DNA from: Yokenella regensburgei ATCC 49455
Lineage (GTDB): Bacteria > Pseudomonadota > Gammaproteobacteria > Enterobacterales > Enterobacteriaceae
Direction of reading: 5' to 3'
NCBI RefSeq assembly: GCF_000735455.1
Contig: NZ_JMPS01000042.1
Location: forward strand, 1 to 64,000
Length of the DNA stretch: 64,000 bases
Below are positions 42,801 to 51,253 of the stretch, one piece after another. The notes under the pieces are model-generated. The model saw nothing but the letters and a program-made list of their open reading frames with translations. It was not told the origin of the DNA and did not search any database. Position 1 is the first letter of the stretch. Every line of letters begins with the position of its first letter. The position numbers and the translations under genes are program-made.

Positions 42801-43472
42801 TCATCGGCCAGTCGCTACAAACGGAGTGTAAAAACGCCTTGCCAACTGACGCAGCATTACCGACATTCGACGCACGCAGACGCCACCAGCGCTTCGCTCT
42901 TCCTCATCGGTGACCACCGCCAGACGCTGCTTTTTCCACGTCTGTGCGAAGCGGGCCGCGTTACCTGCCGTGTAATGCACTGTGTGACGAATATTGCGGT
43001 GCCCCAGGTAATCCTGTATCAGTCGTGTATCCATCCCCTGTTCGGCGAGTTCGTAGCCGCAGGCATGGCGCAGCATATGCGGGTGAACCCGTACCGCCAG
43101 TCCGGCCAGCAATCCGTAGTGCCGGAGTATCTTGTACATATACTGGCGGGTAAGGTGTTTTCCCTTTGTATTAGGGAACAGCCATCCTTCTTCCGATAAC
43201 GGTCTGCGGCTCATCCACTGTTCCAGCAACTGCCGTTCATCCGGCTGGAGCGGATGCACGGTACTGAAACCGTTCTTCAGCCGCCGGATGAAAATAGTCC
43301 CGCCCGCTAAATCGATATCCCGGATGGTCAGCCCGGTCAGTTCACTTATCCGCAGCCCATGATAAAAACACATCATGATCATGCACCGATCCCGCAAGCC
43401 ATTTTTTGTACCTTCCGTTGCCAGCAGTATTTGTTCTGTTTCGTGTTGCGTCAGATAAAGTCTGCTTTTCAC
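42801..43472 (-). CDS. FimB/FimE-type tyrosine recombinase
   Basis: A 223-residue site-specific recombinase of the Fim family, about 25 residues longer than FimB or FimE at the C-terminus. All catalytic residues are visible: Arg41 (HGLRISE), Lys66 (RRLKNG), His132 and Arg135 (HPHMLRHACG), His158 (YLGHRNIRH) and Tyr167 (VHYTAGN). Fim recombinases flip short promoter segments to switch fimbriae or other surface genes. No fimbrial gene is adjacent; the gene instead lies 470 bases from the T6SS promoter region. The extra C-terminal tail (RSAGGVCVRRMSVMLRQLAR) could be a frameshift product or real. It probably starts at a GTG. Confidence 0.85.
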   Translation of the reverse strand: MKSRLYLTQHETEQILLATEGTKNGLRDRCMIMMCFYHGLRISELTGLTIRDIDLAGGTIFIRRLKNGFSTVHPLQPDERQLLEQWMSRRPLSEEGWLFPNTKGKHLTRQYMYKILRHYGLLAGLAVRVHPHMLRHACGYELAEQGMDTRLIQDYLGHRNIRHTVHYTAGNAARFAQTWKKQRLAVVTDEEERSAGGVCVRRMSVMLRQLARRFYTPFVATGR

Positions 43473-43559
43473 AATGCTATTCCACCATTAAGAATATTTT
43501 TATTGTTTGTTTAGTGAATGTTTATCATTGTTAACTGAATTTAAATTCAACTTACAGGT

Positions 43560-43739
43560 ATGACCTGTGATTTTTTTGTTAACTGTGCGGCGGGTAAAAA
43601 GAACGATGCAACGGATGCAAAAGTGCTGTTATTGCTGAACCGGGAGTGTCAGGTAGCTGATCAGCATAACGGTATCTCGCTGTTTGAGCCGAATTTGACA
43701 ATCGCCAGTCCCGTGCCGACGGTTAAAAAGCGACGTTAA
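43560..43739 (+). CDS. small protein of unknown function (59 aa)
   Basis: A 59-codon ATG frame (start MTCDFFVNCAAGKKNDATD, end SPVPTVKKRR) runs to a stop 41 bases before a good intrinsic terminator on the same strand. That pairing is the best support, since the ribosome binding site is weak (AGG close to the ATG). The basic C-terminal tail might bind nucleic acid, but I recognise no family. Confidence 0.45.
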   Translation: MTCDFFVNCAAGKKNDATDAKVLLLLNRECQVADQHNGISLFEPNLTIASPVPTVKKRR

Positions 43740-43780
43740 GACAATCGCATCCTGATGATTATTGCTCCAACTTTTCCCTT

Positions 43781-43804
43781 TGCCCGTGTCTGCGGGCATT
43801 TTTT
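43781..43804 (+). terminator. intrinsic terminator
   Basis: A six-base-pair GC stem (TGCCCG with CGGGCA) around a six-base loop is followed by TTTTTT. It ends the transcription unit that contains the small + strand gene at 43560. Confidence 0.75.
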
Positions 43805-44029
43805 ATGTTGCAGTGACGGTCTCAGGCTAGATGCCCCGACGATTTCGTCATATCACCAGATCGGGTATTTTCGGGATACTTTGTACTTTGACGATAATGT
43901 CGTGAGCCAGTATAACGCTTCATGACAGCAGACTCTGGTGCCCACCAGCGCGAGTAGCGGCCAGGTGAAGGCACGTTTGAGCATTTGAGTCTGGCAGGCA
44001 CACAACAACACGATCTCGGAGGAACGCCA

Positions 44030-44842
44030 ATGAAGACTAATATCCGGCACGTATGCCAGGCTGGCTCTGCCCCGATACGCCTCGAATCGTTGTTTGATAC
44101 GGGTATCACTGAGATTGCCGACGACTGCAGCACAGGTCCCTTAGCCGACGTTGATACTGCCTCTCCGGTTCAGCGCAGCACTTTCTGGCATGATTTCTTT
44201 ACTCTGGCTTATGGTGATGCCGGACCCAACTGGACGACCGTTTTTCAGGGTGTCCATCAGCAGCTTTGCTCCCTGAGCGACGATACTGATGAAATCGTCA
44301 TCTGGTCGGGGACACATCCTGTCGAACAGCTACTGCGCCGCCGCGTTTACTGGTGGCTACGTAATAGCGCCACAAAAGTGACTGAGGTACTGATTGATAC
44401 CCGCGATATGGACAATCCGGGAGAGCGACCTTACGCCGCTGTCGCACAGATTGCCACTGAACGGCTTAAAATGCGTTTCGCTGAACGTCAGTCCATACCA
44501 CCAGCCCTTTGCAGGCAACTGGCGGATGAGTGGGTCACGCTTCGCGACCAGGGGACAGGGATTCGCCTTATTGAAAAGAACGTTCTGGTTGAACGTCCTA
44601 TAGTGTATTTCGATAACGACCTGTTGTCGCTTGTGAGAGAACAGCCTGTCCAGTTGAACCGCACCATCGGGCAGGCAATGTCGGAGACGGGAATGGGGGA
44701 TACGTTCTGCAAATGGCGCTATGTCACACTGATTCAGCGTGGGGCACTGACGCTAATATCGGGCAATCTCCACGACGAATACAACTCAGCGATGATTGGC
44801 AGACCAGGGAACACAGGAAATGATGACACCAGTAACAATTGA
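44030..44842 (+). CDS. DUF1835/DUF3658-like protein
   Basis: A 270-residue cytoplasmic protein. The N-terminal half contains FWHDFFTLAYGDAG and EIVIWSGTHPVEQLLRRRVY (about 50-100), matching the DUF1835 pattern of a His-containing sugar- or nucleotide-like fold. The C-terminal part (about 160-250, ALCRQLADEWVTLRDQGTGI and FCKWRYVTLIQRGALTLISG) resembles DUF3658. The function of the family is not known. The ATG at 44030 has a GGAGG site; an upstream start lacks one. A small exported protein gene follows 57 bases downstream, and that pair seems to have had a decayed copy at about 2.3 kb. Confidence 0.7.
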   Translation: MKTNIRHVCQAGSAPIRLESLFDTGITEIADDCSTGPLADVDTASPVQRSTFWHDFFTLAYGDAGPNWTTVFQGVHQQLCSLSDDTDEIVIWSGTHPVEQLLRRRVYWWLRNSATKVTEVLIDTRDMDNPGERPYAAVAQIATERLKMRFAERQSIPPALCRQLADEWVTLRDQGTGIRLIEKNVLVERPIVYFDNDLLSLVREQPVQLNRTIGQAMSETGMGDTFCKWRYVTLIQRGALTLISGNLHDEYNSAMIGRPGNTGNDDTSNN

Positions 44843-44899
44843 TGCTGTCCCGCTCCCGGCGGGAAGCTATTGGCTGATCTAATAAATGGAGGTAACGGT

Positions 44900-45184
44900 A
44901 TGCGTCAATTATCAGCAGCAGTGGTGGTCGCATTTCTGTTCGGGTTCAGCGCTGTTGCTGCAGATATGCCCGCAGACTCAACGCACAGTTCAGACACTTC
45001 TGCTCCGACACGCCCACCGCTCGTATTCGGACCCGGCCCGGTCATTAATCCGGAGAATTCGCAGTATCTGGAAGACAAAAACGCCGCGATGAAAAAAGAT
45101 CAACAGGAGCCCGCCACGCAGCAGCCTTCAAATCCCCACCGCAGGCTGCATCATGGACTGATACCACCAGACAACAATCAGTAA
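44900..45184 (+). CDS. small exported protein, intact member of a duplicated pair
   Basis: A 94-residue protein with a GGAGG-type ribosome binding site and a clear signal peptide (SAAVVVAFLFGFSAVAA, then DMPAD). The mature part is Pro/Thr-rich with the motif LVFGPGPVINPENSQYLEDK, then a polar Gln/Pro-rich stretch and RRLHHGLIPPDNNQ at the end. It is probably periplasmic; no family is recognised. The same VFGPGPVINP motif and ending occur, frame-shifted, at 2332-2569, along with matching upstream DNA. Confidence 0.65.
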   Translation: MRQLSAAVVVAFLFGFSAVAADMPADSTHSSDTSAPTRPPLVFGPGPVINPENSQYLEDKNAAMKKDQQEPATQQPSNPHRRLHHGLIPPDNNQ

Positions 45185-45395
45185 CGATCGTCAGTCCACG
45201 CCTTATCCTGAGGATGAACAGATGATGTGTTGCGGTGCCTGGTGCCTCCAGGTAAGCCGTTGGTCAGCCATCGTGGCTCGTGGTCTTTTAAGCAAATCCT
45301 TCGTTGAATTTCCCGCTGTTTCACCCCGACGCTAGTGGGATCCACCGCAACCTCCACACGCTCCCGCAGGGAGGCAGCATAAGGCAAGCTTCGAA
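45185..45395. other. short intergenic stretch without a supported gene
   Basis: This sequence lies between convergent genes. A minus-strand frame (45178-45435) crosses it but overlaps the real gene at 45396 and has no ribosome binding site. I find no clear terminator stem. Confidence 0.3.
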
Positions 45396-46028
45396 TCACT
45401 GTCTGGCAGAAAGCCGATAAACCGGGATCCGGCAAGTCGTACCCGTGAGGTTATCGGACACCTCTGTTTCGGCTGTGGAGATCGCCATACCCGATTTGCA
45501 AAGCCGCTGCACATCAGCGGCGATACGCTGAATACCAAACCAGAACAGCCCATCCAGTGCCGTCTCCTGCAGGCCACTTTCCAGCGCCATTTTTAAACGT
45601 TCTCGCGGCGCTTTCACCGCTTTTGCGATCTGCTGATAAGGAACCGCCGTCACTCCGGTAGGATCTTCCCGCCGGATGCGGGTGACCATGCGGTACTGAA
45701 ATTCATCGGGTACTGCACTCAAATCGGCCTTCAGGCTCCAGACGCAGCCAAAACGTTTACCATTGAAGAGTACGTTCTTCTGGCTGAGCTGCAGTTCATC
45801 GCGCAGACCCGCGATCAGTTGTGGCGTGCGGATCAACAGCAGTCGAAAAGGCAACTCAAAGCTGGTGACGTAATCGACATTCAGCAGGGCAATGCGCAGA
45901 CGGTCTTCTGCTCCGGCGTTTAACTGACGACACCCCTCCAGCACATCGGCCCACTGCCGGGTCAGACGTGGCGGTTCGTCAGCACATGAAAACTGATATT
46001 TTTCAGGCTGGTAGTCGATTCGCCCCAC
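45396..46028 (-). CDS. conserved-looking cytoplasmic protein of unknown function
   Basis: A 210-residue soluble protein, not recognised. Visible features are QWADVLEGCRQLNAGAEDRL near the start, the central NVLFNGKRFGCVWSLKADLS strand region, and a helical second half (AKAVKAPRERLKMALESGLQ). It lacks a signal peptide and membrane segments. A GTG start follows an AGGGAAA site. The 18-base gap to the DUF2913 gene upstream indicates an operon of two, which may suggest a shared role. Confidence 0.55.
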   Translation of the reverse strand: MGRIDYQPEKYQFSCADEPPRLTRQWADVLEGCRQLNAGAEDRLRIALLNVDYVTSFELPFRLLLIRTPQLIAGLRDELQLSQKNVLFNGKRFGCVWSLKADLSAVPDEFQYRMVTRIRREDPTGVTAVPYQQIAKAVKAPRERLKMALESGLQETALDGLFWFGIQRIAADVQRLCKSGMAISTAETEVSDNLTGTTCRIPVYRLSARQ

Positions 46029-46046
46029 GGTCGTTTTCCCTTTGCG

Positions 46047-46715
46047 TTAACATTCGTTCATCCGCGCTTCAGAGCGCTTTGCCGCAAAGTGCGTTTCTTC
46101 CGCTGGCAGCAACGACAACAAACACCAGCCTGCATGTTGCTCACGAATTGCATAACGCAGCTCCCGCGCGTCCAGGGCATCGCTCACAACGCGGCTGTCG
46201 CCAACCACGATGAAATCCACCGGTGCGGACTGCTTACCTTCTTCAGTAAAATGGCGCTGCAGTTCAGATTTTCTCACCAGCAACGCGGATACGTCGGCGT
46301 ATTCGGTATACAGCGACACCGGAACCCATTCCTCATCGGTCACCACCGCGTTAACCCAGCCCTGCGAGCGCAGATATTCAATGGCGTGTGTCAGACGGAA
46401 CAGGTCCGACTGCTGCATCAGTGGCTCCGAACAGGACTGGTGGAGGTATTCCAGCCGCTTTAACAGATTAGCGGCCGGACCTTTCTGTCGCCCCAGGCGA
46501 AGCAGGCTGTCGATATCGGGGGCCACGGAACGGGGTAACCGCCGCTGTTTTTGCGCGTCGGCAAGCCAGCGCACCAGAAAGGTATGGACAGTCAGCGGCG
46601 ACAGCGCCTGCCCGTCCTGCTGGGCCAGACGTAAACCCACAAGTGCACACCAGGCAAAATGCGCCAGGTCGGCCATGGACTCTTCAGGAGGTAATGCGGT
46701 GTGATTCTTTTTCAT
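46047..46715 (-). CDS. DUF2913-family protein
   Basis: A 222-residue protein with the DUF2913 pattern: LAHFAWCALVGLRLAQQDGQ, FLVRWLADAQKQRRLPRSVA, PDIDSLLRLGRQKGPAANLL, and QQSDLFRLTHAIEYLRSQGW. DUF2913 proteins occur in enterobacterial and Vibrio accessory regions; the function is unknown. The short C-terminal part (ELRYAIREQHAGWCLLSLLP) is likely a small beta domain. It is the first gene of a two-gene operon with 45396. Confidence 0.75.
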   Translation of the reverse strand: MKKNHTALPPEESMADLAHFAWCALVGLRLAQQDGQALSPLTVHTFLVRWLADAQKQRRLPRSVAPDIDSLLRLGRQKGPAANLLKRLEYLHQSCSEPLMQQSDLFRLTHAIEYLRSQGWVNAVVTDEEWVPVSLYTEYADVSALLVRKSELQRHFTEEGKQSAPVDFIVVGDSRVVSDALDARELRYAIREQHAGWCLLSLLPAEETHFAAKRSEARMNEC

Positions 46716-46813
46716 ACGGGGAATTATAACGAGGTCACTGCTGGCGGAAAAGGTGGCGAATCATCGCTTCGGGGACCACAGTTGCCGGGCAGCGCTGACC
46801 ACCCGGCTTTTCA

Positions 46814-47146
46814 TCAGTGTGTGGCTTTACCCACAACACCACCGGTACCGGCTCCCAGCGCAGCACCTTTCAGCACACTGTGCCCGGTCACTGCGGCAAC
46901 GCCTGCCCCGGCAGCAGCCCCCACGACACCGCCTTTGCGTGCTGCTTTGCCTTTATCGCCTTTCTCCAGCATAGCTCCGCTTCCCGCGCCAACCACAGCT
47001 CCGCTTGCGGTGGATTTCAGACTTTTTCCCGTTGCGGCTCCAATCACAGCACCCGCGACGGCCCCTTTGGTGGTTTTCTCTGCCGCCATGCCTGAGGCAC
47101 TGAATAATGCAGCAACAACAATAAACGTTCCGGTGAGTTTTTTCAT
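46814..47146 (-). CDS. exported glycine-zipper protein
   Basis: A 110-residue protein with a signal peptide (GTFIVVAALFSASGMAA) followed by Gly-zipper repeats (GAVAGAVIGAATGKSL, GAVVGAGSGAML and GGVVGAAAGAGVAAVTG). Such repeats pack helices in membranes; related small proteins (YgdR/OsmB-like) sit in the outer membrane or periplasm and are often stress-induced. The ATG at 47146 gives the signal peptide directly; an upstream start would add 18 residues with no function. Confidence 0.65.
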   Translation of the reverse strand: MKKLTGTFIVVAALFSASGMAAEKTTKGAVAGAVIGAATGKSLKSTASGAVVGAGSGAMLEKGDKGKAARKGGVVGAAAGAGVAAVTGHSVLKGAALGAGTGGVVGKATH

Positions 47147-47257
47147 TGCAGGGTTTCCATAGTGACCAGTATTCCACTGATATCTGCAAACGGGAGCCAT
47201 CTAAAATCAAGCCTGCCGCAACACTGTCCGCATCCAGCCACCAACATGAGAAGGTCG

Positions 47258-47611
47258 TTAACCACAACCGGACATCGTTCTGGCTTCATCCGGGATTTGA
47301 GCAAACTCACCCACATCACGAACCTGTATTTTCCTGCAGACAACATGACCACTTTCACTGAACCTGATGATAGCTGTGGCATCGATGTGCATAAAATGAC
47401 GTCCGCGCGTACTGTCCACCCGGTAAGACGAAAGGACAACCGACACATCCGGTGCTTTTTTAATATCCGGATAATACGCATCAATGGCACGTTCCACCGT
47501 ATTGAGGGCGATATACCGGGATACCGCGTCATCTTCGAGGCCAGATACGCAGACCAGCGCCACCAGGATAAGCATAAAAACGAAACACCACATCACTTTC
47601 GAAATAGTCAT
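47258..47611 (-). CDS. membrane-anchored small protein of unknown function
   Basis: A 117-residue protein. The hydrophobic N-terminus (VMWCFVFMLILVALVCVSG) is a signal anchor. The remainder is a mixed alpha/beta domain (AVSRYIALNTVERAIDAYYP and VVLSSYRVDSTRGRHFMHID) with two Cys residues in the C-terminal part. It is likely periplasmic and tethered. I recognise no family. The gene lies between the glycine-zipper gene and ansP, with separate spacing on each side. Confidence 0.5.
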   Translation of the reverse strand: MTISKVMWCFVFMLILVALVCVSGLEDDAVSRYIALNTVERAIDAYYPDIKKAPDVSVVLSSYRVDSTRGRHFMHIDATAIIRFSESGHVVCRKIQVRDVGEFAQIPDEARTMSGCG

Positions 47612-47732
47612 CGCGAAATATCCTTTTCATTTGACGGTTTTCCATTGCCTGTTCAGTATCACTGATGTGCATTGCCACCTGCCAGCGGCAATGCATTTCT
47701 CTGTAATCCGACAGATGCAGGGCTGATACCAG

Positions 47733-49229
47733 TCAGCGGGAGTATTCCTCAGCCAGTGGTCTGTCGTGCTGTGCATCATCCGGATGTACCGGCGCGGTAC
47801 GGTGAATCTCATTCACGCGCTCACGCACACCAGACCAGCCCGCCACCAGCAGAACGGCCAGCAGCGGTATCGACGCGATGGTGTACGTGCCGTCCGGATA
47901 GTCAAACGCCATCAGCACCAGCACGCCGAACAAAAACAGCAGCGTCAGCCAGGAAGTCACCGGTGCGCCGGGCAGCTTAAAGCTGATATCCGCCGCCTTA
48001 CCTTCCTTAATGGCCTGACGCAGACGCAGCTGGCATACCACGATAAAGGCCCAGGAGGAGATAATCCCGAGTGAGGCCACGTTCAGTACAATCTCAAAAA
48101 CCTGCGACGGCACCAGATAGTTCAGGAACACTCCCACCACATAAACTGCCAGCGTTGCCAGAATCCCCGCATACGGTACATGCTGTTTACTCATTTTCGA
48201 CATGAGCTTTGGCGCCGACCCGCCCATTGACATCGAGCGCAGAATACGACCGGTAGAGTAAAGACCGGAGTTCAGACTGGATAATGCTGCGGTCAGCACC
48301 ACCAGGTCCATGATGCTGCCGATATACGGCACCCCGAGCTTAGAAAAGAACGTCACAAACGGGCTCTGACCTGCCTGATATGCCGTCCACGGCAGCAGCA
48401 GAACCAGCAGCATCACCGACCCAAAATAGAACAGACCGATACGCCAGATAACGCCGTTGATGGCTTTGGGGACTGTCTTTCCCGGGTTCTCACATTCTCC
48501 GGCCGCCGTGCCCACCAGTTCAACCGCCGCAAAAGCAAACACCACGCCCTGCACAAGCACCAGCGCAGGCAGAAGACCATGCGGGAACAGTCCGCCGTTG
48601 TCAGTTATCAGATGAAACCCGGTGGCATGACCGTCCAGCGGCTTCCCGCTACCCAGAAACACCGTCCCCACAATCAGAAACGCCACAATCGCCAGCACTT
48701 TGACCAGCGCGAACCAGAACTCCATTTCAGCGAACCACTTCACACCGACCAGATTCATGGTGCCGACAATCGCCAGCGCCCCCAGTGCAAACACCCACTG
48801 CGGCACGCCGCCAAACGCGCCCCAGTAATGCATATACAGCGCCACGGCGGTGATATCGACAATGCCGGTCATCGCCCAGTTAATGAAATACATCCAGCCT
48901 GCCACAAAGGCGGCTTTTTCGCCGAGGAACTCGCGGGCATACGAGACAAAACTGCCGCTGGTTGGCCGGTGCAGTACCAGCTCGCCCAGCGCGCGCAGGA
49001 TAAAGAACGAGAATATCCCGCAGACCAGATACACCAGCGCGAGTGCCGGACCAGCCACCTGCAGACGTGCCCCGGCACCAAGGAATAAGCCGGTGCCAAT
49101 TGCACCGCCAATGGCAATCATCTGTACCTGGCGGTTATTCATGGCTTTGTGATAGCCGTCATCATGAGCATTGAGCCAGCGGCGTTTTTCTGCGTGATGG
49201 TCTTCTGAAGTTTTATGCTTTCCTGTCAT
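47733..49229 (-). CDS. ansP: L-asparagine permease AnsP
   Basis: A 498-residue amino-acid/proton symporter of the APC family, essentially the length of E. coli AnsP (499). The start (AEKRRWLNAHDDGYHKAMNN and RQVQMIAIGGAIGTGLFLGA) and TGSAFG-equivalent segment (RPTSGSFVSYAREFLGEKAA) match AnsP closely in memory, with 12 hydrophobic segments. It imports L-asparagine across the inner membrane. This is a core gene that anchors the family to Enterobacteriaceae. The ATG at 49229 gives the familiar N-terminus. Confidence 0.9.
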   Translation of the reverse strand: MTGKHKTSEDHHAEKRRWLNAHDDGYHKAMNNRQVQMIAIGGAIGTGLFLGAGARLQVAGPALALVYLVCGIFSFFILRALGELVLHRPTSGSFVSYAREFLGEKAAFVAGWMYFINWAMTGIVDITAVALYMHYWGAFGGVPQWVFALGALAIVGTMNLVGVKWFAEMEFWFALVKVLAIVAFLIVGTVFLGSGKPLDGHATGFHLITDNGGLFPHGLLPALVLVQGVVFAFAAVELVGTAAGECENPGKTVPKAINGVIWRIGLFYFGSVMLLVLLLPWTAYQAGQSPFVTFFSKLGVPYIGSIMDLVVLTAALSSLNSGLYSTGRILRSMSMGGSAPKLMSKMSKQHVPYAGILATLAVYVVGVFLNYLVPSQVFEIVLNVASLGIISSWAFIVVCQLRLRQAIKEGKAADISFKLPGAPVTSWLTLLFLFGVLVLMAFDYPDGTYTIASIPLLAVLLVAGWSGVRERVNEIHRTAPVHPDDAQHDRPLAEEYSR

Positions 49230-49632
49230 TACGTTATCTGTCTGATTTTTTCTTTCTGGTTGAATGTCTGAGCCTGAACGCACTGTTTACCGCGAACGGT
49301 CAGCCAGTGGCCTTATACCGCGCCACATTGTTTTGCTGTTGTGGTGAGATGCGCGGCGGCGATTCAGAAACGCCGCAAAATGTAAACGACGGCGAGTGAA
49401 CGAGCTCGCCGGTATTGGTATCGCTTTTTAGCGGGAGGGTACCGGTTGTCAAAGAACGAACCCTGTACACCCGTCAGCATAAAAGGCTCAGTGGAGACTC
49501 TTCACGGGACGGGGAGACCATCAACCGATGAGATCACAAATTTAACATTCAGGGGATAACCTGGAGGTGGGCGTCCGGGAGCCGAAACATCCGTTCCGGC
49601 CCTCTTTTCTTTACACTTAACACAAATCGCGT
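49230..49632 (-). promoter_or_regulatory. ansP upstream region with a leader hairpin
   Basis: This 400-base gap contains the ansP promoter and leader. A seven-bp stem (CGGCGAG at 49390-49396 with CTCGCCG at 49405-49411) stands out. No small gene with a good ribosome binding site was seen. Confidence 0.4.
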
Positions 49633-49947
49633 TTATCTGATCCGCATGTCATTCTCAACGGCCTGTACACCGCTGACTTTTTGCGTAACGGCCACGGCTC
49701 TGTTCACCGCATCCGGTGACGAGACAAACCCACTGAGCTGGACACGGCCTTTAAAGGTCTCCACGCTTATCTCTGTTGATTTGAGAGATTTTTCTGCCAG
49801 CAGTGCGGCTTTGACTTTCGTGGTGATCACCGTGTCATCAATATAACCTCCGGTACCTTCCTTTTTAGCGCCTGGCGCACAACCGGCCAGCAGTGCCGAA
49901 AGAATTACCGACAGGCAAAAAGTGTTAACGACGTTAATACGACCCAT
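49633..49947 (-). CDS. BON-domain lipoprotein
   Basis: A 104-residue lipoprotein: lipobox LSALLAGC, a short linker and one BON domain (YIDDTVITTKVKAALLAEKS, TEISVETFKGRVQLSGFVSS and VAVTQKVSGVQAVENDMRIR). BON domains, as in OsmY and DolP (YraP), bind phospholipid membranes and support envelope integrity. The ATG at 49947 has a GGAGAG ribosome binding site. It is single-gene and likely stress-responsive by analogy only. Confidence 0.85.
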   Translation of the reverse strand: MGRINVVNTFCLSVILSALLAGCAPGAKKEGTGGYIDDTVITTKVKAALLAEKSLKSTEISVETFKGRVQLSGFVSSPDAVNRAVAVTQKVSGVQAVENDMRIR

Positions 49948-50027
49948 TGGGTTCTCTCCTTGTATGATAAATGGAGCCATAGTTCAGTAATCAGCAGTCT
50001 GAAGCAGTGCCTCGCATGTGGCTCCGG

Positions 50028-50360
50028 CTAGGGGGTGATAACGTGACCGGTACTGCGATCCAGGCAACGGCGGGTATCCGGCTCCCAGTACGCATTCACG
50101 TTCGCACTTTTATCGCAACGGTCACGATCATCAAACGCGGCATCGGTTTTATCCCACTCTTTTTCAGCCCGTTTGTTCACTTTCTGGCGTAACGCACGGG
50201 TATCATTCCACTGCTCTTTTTCCATAGCAGCCTGCTGACGACTGAGCGCATTATCACCCGATTCAATCGTCAGCCTGCTGGTTTCAGCCTGTGCTGATGC
50301 CGTAAACATCACCACACCGGACAGCATGGCGGCCAGATAAATACGCTTACCGAATCTCAT
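50028..50360 (-). CDS. YnfB-like (UPF0482/DUF1283) periplasmic protein
   Basis: A 110-residue protein with a signal peptide ([20 protein letters not shown]). The mature part closely follows E. coli YnfB as I remember it: [47 protein letters not shown] and [20 protein letters not shown]. Its function is unknown. The ATG at 50360 follows AGAGGTG. Because ynfB lies elsewhere in E. coli, this may be a paralogue or simply a rearranged orthologue. Confidence 0.85.
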   Translation of the reverse strand: MRFGKRIYLAAMLSGVVMFTASAQAETSRLTIESGDNALSRQQAAMEKEQWNDTRALRQKVNKRAEKEWDKTDAAFDDRDRCDKSANVNAYWEPDTRRCLDRSTGHVITP

Positions 50361-50544
50361 GTCCATCACCTCTTAATAATTGTCGGCCATCATTACGGCA
50401 GTGTCGTCACCGGGTCAGATATGCCAGACAGGCAACCTGTCACGCTCAAGAGCAGGGAGCAAAAAAGCATGACCTCCACGAAGGGAGCCAACAACGCCCC
50501 TGCTGACGAATTGATATTCAGAACAGGAGACTGGCTACGGCGGA

Positions 50545-50601
50545 GGTGGTACTTTCAGGGGTACCCCCTTTCGCTGTGTAAAAGAGGATGAAAGTACCAC
50601 C
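50545..50601 (+). repeat. 12-bp perfect inverted repeat beside the dispersed element
   Basis: GGTGGTACTTTC (50545-50556) pairs perfectly with GAAAGTACCACC (50590-50601) around a 33-base loop that itself holds the palindrome GGGGTACCCC. The structure ends nine bases before repeat copy 2. The left copy at 1344 lacks this stem. Confidence 0.5.
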
Positions 50602-50610
50602 ATTGAATCA

Positions 50611-50709
50611 GGTACAGCGCAAACCACCCGTTATACGCTGTACCCGGTCTGAAAACCGGCATGGAAAACAGACACAGAAAAGTGTCGAAACGGTAGCCCG
50701 AAATGTCAA
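50611..50709 (+). repeat. dispersed repeat, copy 2 (hairpin-forming, ncRNA candidate)
   Basis: Gap-free match to 1344-1442. The main stem pairs GGTACAGCG (50611-50619) with CGCTGTACC (50636-50644), retaining nine pairs through a compensated change relative to copy 1. The second stem is shortened here to GTCTG/CAGAC. A 71-codon + strand frame (50588-50803) passes through it, but substitutions between the copies are not concentrated at third codon positions, and the left copy has a stop. A structured RNA or a shared DNA element is the better reading. Confidence 0.5.
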
Positions 50710-50924
50710 TGGCAGGCGTCGTCAGGGCGAGGAGCGCTCACTGGAAATTATCGCCCCCGGTAACCAGCGGTATATCTCCAGGCCACAGAGTCCCCCAGAA
50801 TGACCTTACGGCTTACGGGATCTAGCCACGTGGTGTTTACTCTGGGGCTTTGCTTTAACGAATGACCTGGCTGTTGATACGCCAGCAGGTCCACCGTCCC
50901 GGTCCATCGCCAACAGCCGCTGTT

Positions 50925-51119
50925 TCAGCGATGTAAATGGGGCTGTAGTCGTTTTTCATAATCATCCCGACAGTCTGCATCACAAAAATGCACGTCCTTC
51001 AGGGGAGCGCAGCAATTGTGGCACAGCCCGGTCAGCGGCAGCGACGCCCGGATTCTGCTGTGAAGCAGCTGTGCCAGTCTCATCTGTTCGGCCTGGCTGG
51101 CCTGATCCACTTCATCCAT
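50925..51119 (-). CDS. small four-cysteine zinc-finger-like protein
   Basis: A 64-residue protein: an N-terminal helix (VDQASQAEQMRLAQLLHSRI) then CHNCCAPLKDVHFCDADCRD, which supplies a Cys-x2-Cys and a Cys-x3-Cys pair for one zinc. It resembles the small TraR/DksA-like zinc proteins of plasmids and phages, but the second pair differs and I do not assign it to that family. A close paralogue lies at 51932-52189. It follows the small membrane protein gene on the same strand. Confidence 0.6.
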   Translation of the reverse strand: MDEVDQASQAEQMRLAQLLHSRIRASLPLTGLCHNCCAPLKDVHFCDADCRDDYEKRLQPHLHR

Positions 51120-51154
51120 TACTCATTCCTTAACATTGAAATCTGGCATCCAGA

Positions 51155-51253
51155 TCACTGCCCTGGCTGCGCATACCCGCCCAGGACAAACCACAACAGC
51201 AGAACCACAGCCGCCACAAAAATGGCAACGGGAAACAACCATCCGTTTTTCAT
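51155..51253 (-). CDS. 32-residue single-helix membrane protein
   Basis: A 32-codon frame: a short basic start (MKNG), one hydrophobic helix (WLFPVAIFVAAVVLLLWFVL), and a small polar end (GGYAQPGQ). It overlaps the upstream two-helix protein gene by four bases (ATGA), with GGAG nine bases before the ATG inside that gene. The translational coupling and clean single-helix design support a genuine small inner-membrane protein. Confidence 0.5.
   Translation of the reverse strand: MKNGWLFPVAIFVAAVVLLLWFVLGGYAQPGQ

Noticed and set aside
45178-45435. 85-codon minus-strand frame between two convergent genes
   Set aside because: Overlaps the better-supported gene at 45396, has no ribosome binding site and no recognisable domain.
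50588-50803. 71-codon frame through repeat copy 2
   Set aside because: The matching frame in copy 1 has a stop, and changes between the copies are not biased to third codon positions; RNA or DNA structure explains the conservation better.
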